Source: Desulfobacteraceae bacterium | GTDB lineage: Bacteria > Desulfobacterota > DSM-4660 > Desulfatiglandales > Desulfatiglandaceae | DNA: 7,153 bases | Reading direction: 5' to 3' | Assembly: GCA_030632525.1 (NCBI GenBank) | Contig: DAOVUP010000076.1 | Span: 1 to 7,153 of the forward strand | Shown: positions 1-5,807 of the stretch, in pieces | How positions within the stretch are numbered: position 1 is the first letter of the stretch | Layout: the number at the start of each line of letters is the position of its first letter | The notes under the pieces: model-generated | Seen by the model: only the letters and a program-made list of their open reading frames with translations | Database searches by the model: none | What the model was told of the DNA's origin: nothing | Position numbers and translations under genes: made by a program

Positions 1-10
1 CACCATGTCT

Positions 11-160
11 CGAGACCTTTGAAAAACGCCCCCTTGCGTCCAATCTCTGCGTTGCGTTCATCCCGCCGAGGCGGGACTCGAAATATTTAATATATTCCTG
101 TGGTTAAAATCCTCACGCGCCTTGATCTTGAACGAAATTGAGCATTTTTCAAAGGTCTCG
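11..160. repeat. 150-bp intergenic element bounded by a 16-bp perfect inverted repeat (MITE-like)
   Basis: The left end (11-26, CGAGACCTTTGAAAAA) is the exact reverse complement of the right end (145-160). Pairing continues inward to 31/140 with two mismatches, so 19 of 21 positions match, and it stops abruptly outside 11 and 160, which marks the boundaries. Inside are a short GC-rich palindrome (61-76) and an AT-rich near-palindrome (about 82-96). No transposase and no clear target-site duplication are visible: the flanks end in TCT on the left and begin TTT on the right. The element starts 44 bp beyond the stop codon of the cold-shock gene. It looks like a non-autonomous mobile element or a dispersed intergenic repeat. 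I recall similar sequences with TTTTTCAAAGGTCTC ends in Desulfobacterota genomes, but that is memory, not a search. Confidence 0.7.
61..76. repeat. Small GC hairpin unit, copy 1 (inside the 150-bp element)
   Basis: TCCCGCC-GA-GGCGGGA is a perfect 7-bp palindrome with a 2-base centre, followed on the plus strand by CTCGA. It resembles two other hairpins in this window, at 3883-3908 and 5662-5686, which share the form CCCGC-loop-CGGGA followed by a CTCGA or CTTCGA tail. It may be a small unit inserted in, or evolved inside, the larger element. Confidence 0.5.
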
Positions 161-204
161 TTTCCTTTTAGACGTGATGCCTTTCAGAAATTATTTCTTT
201 TAAA

Positions 205-405
205 TTACAGCTTGGTGACGTTCTTGGCCTTAGGTCCACGGTCGCTTTCTTCAATCTCGAAGGCTACCCTGTCACCTTCATTGAGCGTTCTGAATCCGGT
301 CATATTAATCGCTGAATGGTGAACAAACAGGTCTTGACCATCTTCCTGCTCAATAAATCCAAACCCCTTTCTCTCACTGAACCATTTTACGACTCCTTCT
401 CCCAA
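205..405 (-). CDS. Cold-shock protein, CspA family (single CSD domain)
   Basis: A 66-residue nucleic-acid-binding protein filling one cold-shock domain, the usual length for CspA-type proteins. The RNP1 motif KGFGFIEQ (residues 13-20) and the RNP2-type motif LFVHHSAI (26-33) carry the aromatic and histidine residues that stack on single-stranded RNA or DNA. The C-terminus [10 protein letters not shown] matches the family ending. The start is inferred as TTG at 403-405, because a strong AAGGAGG ribosome binding site (414-420) lies 8 bases upstream and the product then begins at the family's usual point, (M)GEGVVKWF. The same frame runs open to an ATG at 472-474, but the extra 23 residues look nothing like a Csp and contain the binding site. 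The protein probably acts as a cytoplasmic RNA chaperone. It may be cold-induced or constitutive; the sequence does not decide. It probably has its own promoter (see 530-563). Confidence 0.93.
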   Translation of the reverse strand: MGEGVVKWFSERKGFGFIEQEDGQDLFVHHSAINMTGFRTLNEGDRVAFEIEESDRGPKAKNVTKL

Positions 406-413
406 AGCGACAA

Positions 414-420
414 CCTCCTT
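414..420 (-). promoter_or_regulatory. Ribosome binding site that fixes the TTG start of the cold-shock gene
   Basis: On the minus strand this reads AAGGAGG, a full Shine-Dalgarno core, with 8 bases to the TTG at 405-403. No ATG or GTG lies at a suitable distance in this frame. Confidence 0.85.
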
Positions 421-529
421 TATCAAGGTTTCGGCATGGTCACACGCCCAGGGTCGGCCCTCTGCAAAAGACAATGATTCTACAGAGTAAACTCGACCTG
501 CAAATGCAGCCAGGCCATTAGCATGGTTT

Positions 530-563
530 ATGGTATTATAGGATTTTATCAGGGGTCAAGAAA
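530..563 (-). promoter_or_regulatory. Candidate sigma70-type promoter for the cold-shock gene
   Basis: On the minus strand a TTGACC hexamer (559-554) is followed by a perfect TATAAT (540-535), but the spacer between them is only 13 bases. With TTGACC as -35, an 18-base spacer leads to TACCAT (535-530, 4 of 6 matches). With TATAAT as -10, the -35 at 17 bases would be a poor TTTCTT (563-558). The exact boxes are therefore uncertain. Either choice implies a leader of roughly 120 bases before the TTG start, which is long but typical of cold-shock genes. A small palindrome (CTGCA-AA-TGCAG, 498-509) lies in that leader. Confidence 0.4.
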
Positions 564-590
564 AAAATAAGCGGGTCTCGTGGTGTTTTT

Positions 591-1748
591 TCAGTTTGCT
601 GAGGGACCTTTTTCTTTTTCCGCCTTTTTTTCAAGCAGCTGATCCAGGTTTGTAAAAAAGGCGTTGTGCTGCCAATCCGGGATTACATAGACCCAGGGGC
701 TCACTCGAGCATTTTGTTCTTTTGCCACAGCGGCCAGTTCTTCCTGGCTTTTTTCCGTTGGAGATGCCTTTTTCCCGGGTGAGGTGGTTTGAGCTTTTTC
801 CCCCTTCACAGGGCCGGGTTTTTGATAATCGACACCAATTCGCAAATAGCAGGGCATGGTTCCTGAACAGGTCTTCCCTGGATAGACATTATAGGTCAAC
901 CCGTTAAAAAGATGGTACTTTAACAGTGGAGAGGCCTCTTCCTGGATAGATTGCGGTGGGGCAGAGGGGTTTGCCACGTCCGTGATTTGGAGCGAAGATA
1001 AGGCCTTCGACAACCGGTTGAGAGAAGATTTCTTAATTTTCTGTTTGGTCGACGGATCAATCAATTCAAGATCCTTATCTTTACCGGAGCGTTCAAACTT
1101 ATAACGCACCAGCTTTCCACCCGGTCCCATACATGAGATACTTTGAATTTCCTTGGCATCAACCTTAACCGGGCTTTTTTCGAGCCAGGCCGATGGACCG
1201 GTCTCAAAAGATGCAAGAATCGTGTCGATCAGATAAATCTCGGGGCCCTTGCTCAACATCACATACTGACCGTCAGGCATCTTTTTCTCTTTGCCTTTTA
1301 TCCTGGTTTTACCTAACAAGATGCCCAGCACAGGTTTCCCTTCCTTGTCTTTCATCCGGATCCAGGCCCCTCTCTCATCTTTCGGGGTCTCGCTGTCGCC
1401 AGGGGATTTCAGTGATAGACCCTTCAGGATTTTCTCAGAAGACTCAAATCTGCGCCCGACTTTAACCTGTTTCAGAGTCCTCACAAGCCCGGATATCTTA
1501 GGGAAATCAGCCGGGTAACCGAAAAGCTCTTCCACGACCCACAAATCCCCCTTTTTCGTAAGAGAAACAGTGTCCGCCGGTGTTTCGATGGTAATGGAAG
1601 CGACTTCATTGGCTGGAAGCTGTTCCAGCAGGTATGCCCCCATCTCTCCCGAGGGCGAGGAACTGCGCTGTAAATGGATGATCAGGGCTCCTGCTGCTGC
1701 GAGAACCCCCAAGACAATCAATAAAATAACAAGGGTCTTTATCTTCAT
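591..1748 (-). CDS. DUF4340 domain-containing membrane-anchored protein of the GldG/ABC cluster
   Basis: A 385-residue protein with one N-terminal membrane anchor (about residues 5-26, after MKIK) and a large, probably extracytoplasmic domain. The stretch after the anchor (LPANEVASITIE, then SLTKKGDLWVVEE, then FPKISGLVRTLKQVKVGR) is the repeating strand-helix pattern of DUF4340. Members of that family usually sit beside GldG-type proteins and ABC-2 transporters. A Lys/Pro/Ser/Thr-rich low-complexity segment at about residues 310-345 looks like a linker, and the C-terminus is charged. The gene is translationally coupled to the GldG gene: its ATG overlaps that gene's TGA (ATGA, 1748-1745), and an AGGAA lies just upstream. 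The molecular function of DUF4340 is unknown; a structural or scaffold role beside the transporter is inference. No convincing stem-loop terminator follows, only a T-rich run on the minus strand (about 561-573). Confidence 0.85.
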   Translation of the reverse strand: MKIKTLVILLIVLGVLAAAGALIIHLQRSSSPSGEMGAYLLEQLPANEVASITIETPADTVSLTKKGDLWVVEELFGYPADFPKISGLVRTLKQVKVGRRFESSEKILKGLSLKSPGDSETPKDERGAWIRMKDKEGKPVLGILLGKTRIKGKEKKMPDGQYVMLSKGPEIYLIDTILASFETGPSAWLEKSPVKVDAKEIQSISCMGPGGKLVRYKFERSGKDKDLELIDPSTKQKIKKSSLNRLSKALSSLQITDVANPSAPPQSIQEEASPLLKYHLFNGLTYNVYPGKTCSGTMPCYLRIGVDYQKPGPVKGEKAQTTSPGKKASPTEKSQEELAAVAKEQNARVSPWVYVIPDWQHNAFFTNLDQLLEKKAEKEKGPSAN

Positions 1749-3631
1749 TTTTTCCTGAATTTCCTGTGTTTGTAAATGGCAAAACCTATCCCGATCAGGG
1801 TGACCAAAAAGGGCATAAGGAATATGTTGATCCCTTTAAGTGTGGCACCTAAGGTCTCGATACTTGCCCGAAGATTTCTTCGAACCTGTTTCAACTCCCG
1901 GTTGATTTTCTGTCTCTGCTCTTTGAATTTGGCGATTTCTACTTCCTGTTCGGGACTGAGAATCATTTCTTGAGATACATCTTTCTGCTCCTCAGTCAGA
2001 CGGAGTTTCTGGGTGGTTTCCTCCATCTGTTTAATCAACTCATTCTCCTTTGTCAGCCAACGTTCCTGGGCCGTTCTTTTCAGCTTCACCACCGCTGTAA
2101 ACGGTCTTTCAAATTTGCCACGGGACCTAAGTCCTATAAGGTCGTCGCTCCCTGTCAGAATCTCAGAGGCATTGGAGAGAAAGTTGAGATTGTCGTTGAA
2201 CATCTCTGAGATGGCAAGCCCGAAGACATTTCTCCGCTGGACATAAAACTGGTCGGCCAACATATCGGCGTCAGAGACAATAATAATGGTCGCCGGTTTT
2301 TTCCCCTCCTTGATATGCCCCCATTTTTTTTCCTCAGGGGTCTTTGAATCGGATTCCTTCGATTTGGGTTGGCCCTCGGGGAAGGCTGTTTTAAATTTAC
2401 CCCGGAGGCGCACTGCAATATTGAACCGTTCTCCTGCCGGGACAAAATCCTTCTTGATTGCTTCCACTCCCAAATATGCCTTGAAGGCATCCATAAGGGC
2501 GGAATTCCTGCTGGAGTGAACCAGCGGTTCAAATTCGGAATCCACGTCGCCGGACTTCTTGATGGCCCCGGCTATGGGGAAAAGCATACTCTCCAGCCCT
2601 GCCGTAATAACTGCATCTTTGTTAAAGGCCTCTCCTCTTGCGGAGATCATCAGGGGATTGTCTTCCATACTGTTATCCCCGGTCCTGACCTGGGTCGGTT
2701 GATCAAAATCAGCAACTGCCTTGGTAGAATCCATGGATACGCCCCATGCCTTGAAGACCTTGTCCAAAGAGGCGCCCGAAGATCGTATAAACTGCCTCTC
2801 ACCCTGGGTCCTGTCTGCAACACAGAAAGGGTCCACGAAGATAAGGGCCTTTCCGCCCGAAAGGACATACTGGTCAATGGCGTATTCTAATTGGGGGTTC
2901 AGGTTTTTCGGAAATACAACCAGGAGAAGATTGAGCAGGGGATCGATCTTTTGGACCGATGGGTTGATCTGTCGGACATCATATATCTTCTTCATCTCTG
3001 TTATAAAAAGCCACTCTTTCTCGGCCCTCTGAGTCTGCCGGGTAGGCCTCCCAACTGTCCCGAAAACAGGAAGGCTGGTGATAATCCCCACTACCATTTT
3101 TTTATCTGACTGAATACCTTGAATGATACTGGTGAGGTCGTATTCCAGCACCTGCTCTTTGTCAGGGTCCAACCATTCAATGACATCTTCCTGATCCGCA
3201 GAAACAAAAACCAGCCCGCAATAAATCTTGCCCCCCGGGGTTCTCATGGGTTGGACCCCATATTTCTCAGCCCATTCCTCTTCGTCAGAATCGGGTTTTG
3301 GGTCATATATCTCCACTTTGATCCGGCCTTTACCGGCATGCTTGTATTCAGAGAGAAAATCCCTTACCTCTTTAGCGTAGATTTTGATATTGGCCGGGAT
3401 GTCAGGGTAGCTCTGGGAGTAAAAGAATTTTATGGTGACCGGCTCAGATAAAGACGAAAGGATATTCTTGGTCCCGTCAGAAAGAGAATAGTTGTTGTCT
3501 TCAGTGACGTCCCAGCGGATATTAGCATAGGAGACAATAATATTTACAAAGATAAGGATGAGGAAGAGGGCCACCAAACCAGTGACGGACAGGAGTGTCT
3601 TTTTATAATCGTAACCTTTCCCTTTAGCCAT
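1745..3631 (-). CDS. GldG-family ABC transporter auxiliary protein (ABC_transp_aux)
   Basis: A 628-residue protein with a membrane helix at each end: about residues 15-37 (LLSVTGLVALFLILIFVNII) and about 603-620 (IFLMPFLVTLIGIGFAIY), the latter followed by a basic tail, KHRKFRKK. Just after the first helix comes the family hallmark NNYSLSDGTKNILSSLSEPV, then VTIKFFYSQ and IKVEIYDP, typical of the GldG/ABC_transp_aux domain. Its central part (for example YVLSGGKALIFVDPF) resembles a glutamine-amidotransferase-like fold with no evident catalytic triad. Residues 526-600 are highly charged and probably form a coiled coil before the last helix. The ATG at 3631-3629 has a strong AAGGAGG (3640-3646) 8 bases upstream. 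It overlaps the DUF4340 gene by 4 bp and lies 303 bp from the permease gene. In gliding Bacteroidetes GldG partners the GldA/GldF transporter and is needed for motility; in other bacteria the role is unknown. I leave the symbol empty because orthology to Flavobacterium gldG is not shown. Confidence 0.87.
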   Translation of the reverse strand: MAKGKGYDYKKTLLSVTGLVALFLILIFVNIIVSYANIRWDVTEDNNYSLSDGTKNILSSLSEPVTIKFFYSQSYPDIPANIKIYAKEVRDFLSEYKHAGKGRIKVEIYDPKPDSDEEEWAEKYGVQPMRTPGGKIYCGLVFVSADQEDVIEWLDPDKEQVLEYDLTSIIQGIQSDKKMVVGIITSLPVFGTVGRPTRQTQRAEKEWLFITEMKKIYDVRQINPSVQKIDPLLNLLLVVFPKNLNPQLEYAIDQYVLSGGKALIFVDPFCVADRTQGERQFIRSSGASLDKVFKAWGVSMDSTKAVADFDQPTQVRTGDNSMEDNPLMISARGEAFNKDAVITAGLESMLFPIAGAIKKSGDVDSEFEPLVHSSRNSALMDAFKAYLGVEAIKKDFVPAGERFNIAVRLRGKFKTAFPEGQPKSKESDSKTPEEKKWGHIKEGKKPATIIIVSDADMLADQFYVQRRNVFGLAISEMFNDNLNFLSNASEILTGSDDLIGLRSRGKFERPFTAVVKLKRTAQERWLTKENELIKQMEETTQKLRLTEEQKDVSQEMILSPEQEVEIAKFKEQRQKINRELKQVRRNLRASIETLGATLKGINIFLMPFLVTLIGIGFAIYKHRKFRKK

Positions 3632-3639
3632 TCTCCGCG

Positions 3640-3646
3640 CCTCCTT
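3640..3646 (-). promoter_or_regulatory. Strong ribosome binding site of the GldG-family gene
   Basis: AAGGAGG on the minus strand, 8 bases before the ATG at 3631. It suggests that translation starts independently after the long repeat-filled gap, in contrast to the two ATGA-coupled junctions of the cluster. Confidence 0.8.
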
Positions 3647-3716
3647 CAGCAGGGTATTCTTGGTAAGTTCTCAAAAAGTCCGGGGTTGATGGAACTCCCA
3701 AACGAACCTTTTCGCA

Positions 3717-3780
3717 GTGAAACGTGATGCGTGAAACGTGATGCGTGATACGTGATTCACGTTTCACGCATCACGTTTCA
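3717..3780. repeat. Perfect 24-bp inverted repeat built from tandem 14-mers
   Basis: The arms 3718-3741 and 3757-3780 are exact reverse complements around a 15-base centre. The left half is itself tandem: GTGAAACGTGATGC occurs at 3717-3730 and again at 3731-3744, followed by a 12-of-14 copy at 3745-3758. The shared core word is CGTGA. As RNA or single-stranded DNA it could form a long hairpin, or slip into alternative registers. No T-run follows on the minus strand, so it does not look like an ordinary terminator. It may instead block exonucleases, pause polymerase or be a mobile palindromic repeat. Confidence 0.85.
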
Positions 3781-3860
3781 TGAATTTCTGTCCTCATTCC
3801 TTAATTTTAGGCAATTTAGCTCATTTCCCTGCTTAAAAACGGGATTTCCACTTCGCTGCA

Positions 3861-3930
3861 ACAAATTTCCAGTTTCCAATTTCCCCGCTTCTTAGCGGGA
3901 TCTTCGACAAATTTCCAGTTTCCAGTTTCC
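3861..3930. repeat. Direct repeat pair flanking a hairpin unit
   Basis: The 24-mer at 3861-3884 (beginning ACAAATTTCCAG) recurs at 3907-3930 with a single A-to-G change. Each copy is internally repetitive, with TTTCCA-type words every 7 bases. The two copies enclose the CCCGCT-TCTT-AGCGGG hairpin at 3884-3899. Confidence 0.75.
3883..3908. repeat. Small GC hairpin unit, copy 2
   Basis: CCCGCT-TCTT-AGCGGG (3884-3899) is a perfect 6-bp stem with a 4-base loop, followed by ATCTTCGAC. The minus strand at 5686-5662 carries nearly the same unit, with the same CGGGATCTTCGAC tail. Confidence 0.65.
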
Positions 3931-3934
3931 AACT

Positions 3935-4681
3935 TCACGCCGCCCTGCGGTTTTGCAGAATCACACCGTTTGCAAAAAGCATAAAAAATATAACGGAGAC
4001 AAAATAGCAGAGATCACGCAGGTCTATCACCCCCCGCTGAATGGAAGCGAAATGGGGCATAAAGCTGAAACCCGACACCACATCCACAAGCCATACAGGG
4101 GCCCATCCGGAAAGTATATCTGTTACCGGGGGCCACCCGGCAAGGACCAGAAACAGGCAGATAACCACTGACAGTATGAAGCTGACCACCTGGTTTCGTG
4201 TCATGGCTGAAGTCATGCTTCCCACGCTGAGATAGGCCCCGGCCATAAGGAAGCTTCCGAAATAAGCGCAGACAACAGCGCCGAGATCCGGGTCACCTAA
4301 GTAAATGACAGTCAGGACCATGGGGAAGGTGAGGAGCAGCGCCACACCTATAAACAGCCATGCAGCCAGGAATTTCCCTAAAATGACCTCGGTAAGGGTA
4401 ATGGGGAGGGTCAGGATTAATTCAATTGTCCCGGTACGGCGTTCCTCTGCCCAGAGTCGCATACCCACGGCAGGTACCAGGAAGAGGAAAATCCAGGGAT
4501 GCCATTCAAAAAATGTCCGGAGATCTGCCTGGCCAATCTCATAAAAATGGCTCAGGGAAAAGGTGAAAAACCCGCATAACAGCAGGAAGATCACGATAAA
4601 GACATATGCAACCGGAGACCCGAAATAATCTGCAAATTCTCTTCTCAGGATTCCGGCAGTGTTCCTAAAAAAATCTTTCAT
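3935..4681 (-). CDS. ABC-2 type transporter permease (GldF-like)
   Basis: A 248-residue integral membrane protein, the usual length for a six-helix ABC-2 permease. Predicted helices lie near residues 22-45, 60-76, 100-127, 135-157, 165-184 and 224-243. Between helices 2 and 3 is the cytoplasmic motif of this family, RLWAEERRTGTIELILTLPI (75-94), which contacts the ATPase. The last part, PHFASIQRGVIDLRDLCYF, also matches GldF-like permeases. The ATG at 4681 overlaps the TGA of the ATPase gene by 4 bp (ATGA, 4681-4678), so the two are translationally coupled. The protein would form the membrane channel of an exporter driven by the neighbouring ATPase. The substrate cannot be read from the sequence. 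The stop codon lies directly beside the repeat-filled gap. Confidence 0.92.
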   Translation of the reverse strand: MKDFFRNTAGILRREFADYFGSPVAYVFIVIFLLLCGFFTFSLSHFYEIGQADLRTFFEWHPWIFLFLVPAVGMRLWAEERRTGTIELILTLPITLTEVILGKFLAAWLFIGVALLLTFPMVLTVIYLGDPDLGAVVCAYFGSFLMAGAYLSVGSMTSAMTRNQVVSFILSVVICLFLVLAGWPPVTDILSGWAPVWLVDVVSGFSFMPHFASIQRGVIDLRDLCYFVSVIFFMLFANGVILQNRRAA

Positions 4682-5634
4682 TCTTCCCTCTCTATTGAAT
4701 CGGGTATTGTAACCATGCGAAACACTTCGTCCAGACGGCCTTTTTCCATAAAAAATGTCTCCACGGAGAATCCTTTTTCAAGGAGATGTTGGAGAATCAA
4801 ATCTGCCGGCGGTGCAGATGTCTCCTTTGGAAAAAAGCGTAGAGTCATCTCTGTTTCGCTTTCATTGACAATTTCACTCTTTTCGATCCCTGGAAAATCG
4901 TTCATATTTTGAACAATATCTTTTCCATCGCCCTTCTTAATGGTAAAGCAGATAGTCCCATGAAGGGCCGACCTTGCCATGAGCCCTTCAGGCGTATCGT
5001 CAGCCACAATCCGGCCCTTGGCGATGATAATTACCCTCGTGCACACCTCCTCCACCTCTTCCAATATATGGGTTGAGAGGATGATCGTCTTATGGCGGGC
5101 CATTTCACGGATCATAGCGCGAATCTCATATTTTTGATTTGGATCAAGACCATCGGTGGGCTCATCCATGATGAGATACTCCGGGTCATGGAGGATACTC
5201 TGGGCAAAACAGACCCTCTGATTAAACCCCTTGGAAAGGGTGTTTATGGTCTGAAACCGGACCTCTGTGAGGAAACAGCGTTCAAGGATTTCTTCTACAC
5301 GTCTTCTCTTTGAGTCACCGGAAAGACCTCGCATCCCTGCAATAAAACCGAGAAACCCGATAACTGTCATGTCAGGATAGGCAGGGGCATTTTCAGGAAG
5401 ATAGCCTATCTTCTTCCTCGCCGCCAGGGACTCCCCTATAATGTCGCTCCCCCCGATAATAGCTGTCCCTGATGTGGGGGGAAGGAAGCCTGTGATCATC
5501 CTCATAGTGGTCGATTTTCCCGCGGCATTGGGTCCTAAGAAGCCTAAAACTTCTCCCTTACCCACAGTGAAGGATATGTCGTCAACAGCGTTATTTTCAC
5601 CGAAATATTTACTGAGATGGCTTACTTCTATCAT
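4678..5634 (-). CDS. ABC transporter ATP-binding protein (GldA-like)
   Basis: A 318-residue cytoplasmic ATPase. Walker A is GPNAAGKST (residues 34-42). The Q-loop position reads YLPEN (78-82), with glutamate in place of glutamine. The signature is LSKGFNQR (133-140) rather than LSGGQ, Walker B is YLIMDEPT (153-160) with catalytic Glu158, the D-loop is GLDP (162-165) and the H-loop histidine is His189. LSKG and LPEN are normal for the GldA branch of ABC-2 exporters, so the enzyme should be active. A C-terminal extension of about 100 residues ends in GRLDEVFRMVT, also typical of that branch. The ATG at 5634 has AGGAAGG (5641-5647) 6 bases upstream. The gene is first in the cluster and overlaps the permease gene by 4 bp. 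It would energise export through that permease. Confidence 0.94.
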   Translation of the reverse strand: MIEVSHLSKYFGENNAVDDISFTVGKGEVLGFLGPNAAGKSTTMRMITGFLPPTSGTAIIGGSDIIGESLAARKKIGYLPENAPAYPDMTVIGFLGFIAGMRGLSGDSKRRRVEEILERCFLTEVRFQTINTLSKGFNQRVCFAQSILHDPEYLIMDEPTDGLDPNQKYEIRAMIREMARHKTIILSTHILEEVEEVCTRVIIIAKGRIVADDTPEGLMARSALHGTICFTIKKGDGKDIVQNMNDFPGIEKSEIVNESETEMTLRFFPKETSAPPADLILQHLLEKGFSVETFFMEKGRLDEVFRMVTIPDSIEREE

Positions 5635-5650
5635 CTAATCCCTTCCTGAT

Positions 5651-5728
5651 GCTGGTTACTGGTCGAAGATCCCGTCTTCAGCGGGATTGCTGGTTTCTCG
5701 TTACTGGTTGCTCGTTGCTCGTTGCTGG
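5651..5728. repeat. Short tandem-repeat tract in the leader of the ABC cluster
   Basis: TTGCTCG occurs twice in tandem (5708-5714 and 5715-5721), followed by TTGCTGG (5722-5728). Related words (GCTGGTTACTGGT at 5651-5663, TGCTGGTTTCTCG at 5688-5700) flank hairpin unit copy 3. The layout, a hairpin flanked by short degenerate tandem words, mirrors that at 3861-3930, although the words differ. Confidence 0.55.
5662..5686. repeat. Small GC hairpin unit, copy 3 (inverted relative to copy 2)
   Basis: Read on the minus strand, TCCCGCTGAAGACGGGA is followed by TCTTCGAC. The 13 bases GTCGAAGATCCCG on the plus strand (5662-5674) are identical to the reverse complement of the tail of copy 2 (3896-3908). 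The stem is slightly imperfect here (CCCGTCTTCAGCGGG). It sits in the leader of the ABC cluster, 15 bases before the ATPase ribosome binding site. Confidence 0.6.
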
Positions 5729-5742
5729 ATTCATGCCTCAAT

Positions 5743-5761
5743 GGCAACGCTTGCGTCTGCC
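5743..5761 (-). other. Short stem-loop in the ABC-cluster leader
   Basis: On the minus strand GGCA-g-ACG-CAAG-CGT-TGCC can form a 7-bp stem with one bulged G and a CAAG loop. No T-run follows, so it is not a convincing Rho-independent terminator for the YcaO gene. It could be a leader structure. Confidence 0.3.
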
Positions 5762-5779
5762 TTACAACCTTTGACAAAA

Positions 5780-5807
5780 AACATAATATTATCCAAACAA
5801 TAGTCAA
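5780..5807 (-). promoter_or_regulatory. Candidate sigma70-type promoter of the ABC cluster
   Basis: On the minus strand TTGACT (5807-5802) and TATGTT (5785-5780) are separated by 16 bases, with an AT-rich spacer (GATAATAT). Initiation near 5773 would give a leader of about 140 bases holding the repeat cluster. The TGA stop codon of the upstream YcaO-TPR gene (5806-5804) lies inside the -35 hexamer, so the two transcription units abut. Confidence 0.45.

Larger units (their letters stand above)
3632..3934. other. 303-bp gene-free gap inside the ABC/GldG cluster, rich in repeats
   Basis: This gap separates the permease stop codon (3935-3937) from the GldG start. It holds the GldG ribosome binding site (3640-3646), a perfect 24-bp inverted repeat (3718-3780), two copies of a 24-mer direct repeat (3861-3884 and 3907-3930) and a small hairpin unit (3883-3908). 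I see no coding sequence, no good sigma70 promoter and no hairpin followed by a T-run on the minus strand. The two parts of the cluster may therefore still be co-transcribed through a structured spacer. Confidence 0.75.

Noticed and set aside
186..198. Terminator after the cold-shock gene (AGAAA-TTA-TTTCT)
   Set aside because: The stem is short and AT-only, with no clear T-tract after it on the minus strand.
122..322. Plus-strand 66-residue open frame near the left end
   Set aside because: It begins in the right part of the 150-bp repeat element and then runs antisense through the cold-shock gene; it has no ribosome binding site and no family features.
406..474. Cold-shock protein starting at ATG 474 (89 residues)
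   Set aside because: The extra residues do not resemble the family and overlap a strong ribosome binding site that serves the TTG at 405.
561..590. Rho-independent terminator after the DUF4340 gene
   Set aside because: A T-run is present on the minus strand (about 561-573), but I found no stable GC stem directly before it.
2369..2890. Plus-strand 173-residue open frame
   Set aside because: It is wholly antisense to the well-supported GldG-family gene and has no recognisable motif or start signal.
3717..3930. CRISPR array
   Set aside because: The repeats are of different kinds and lengths, without regularly spaced identical repeats, unique spacers or cas genes.
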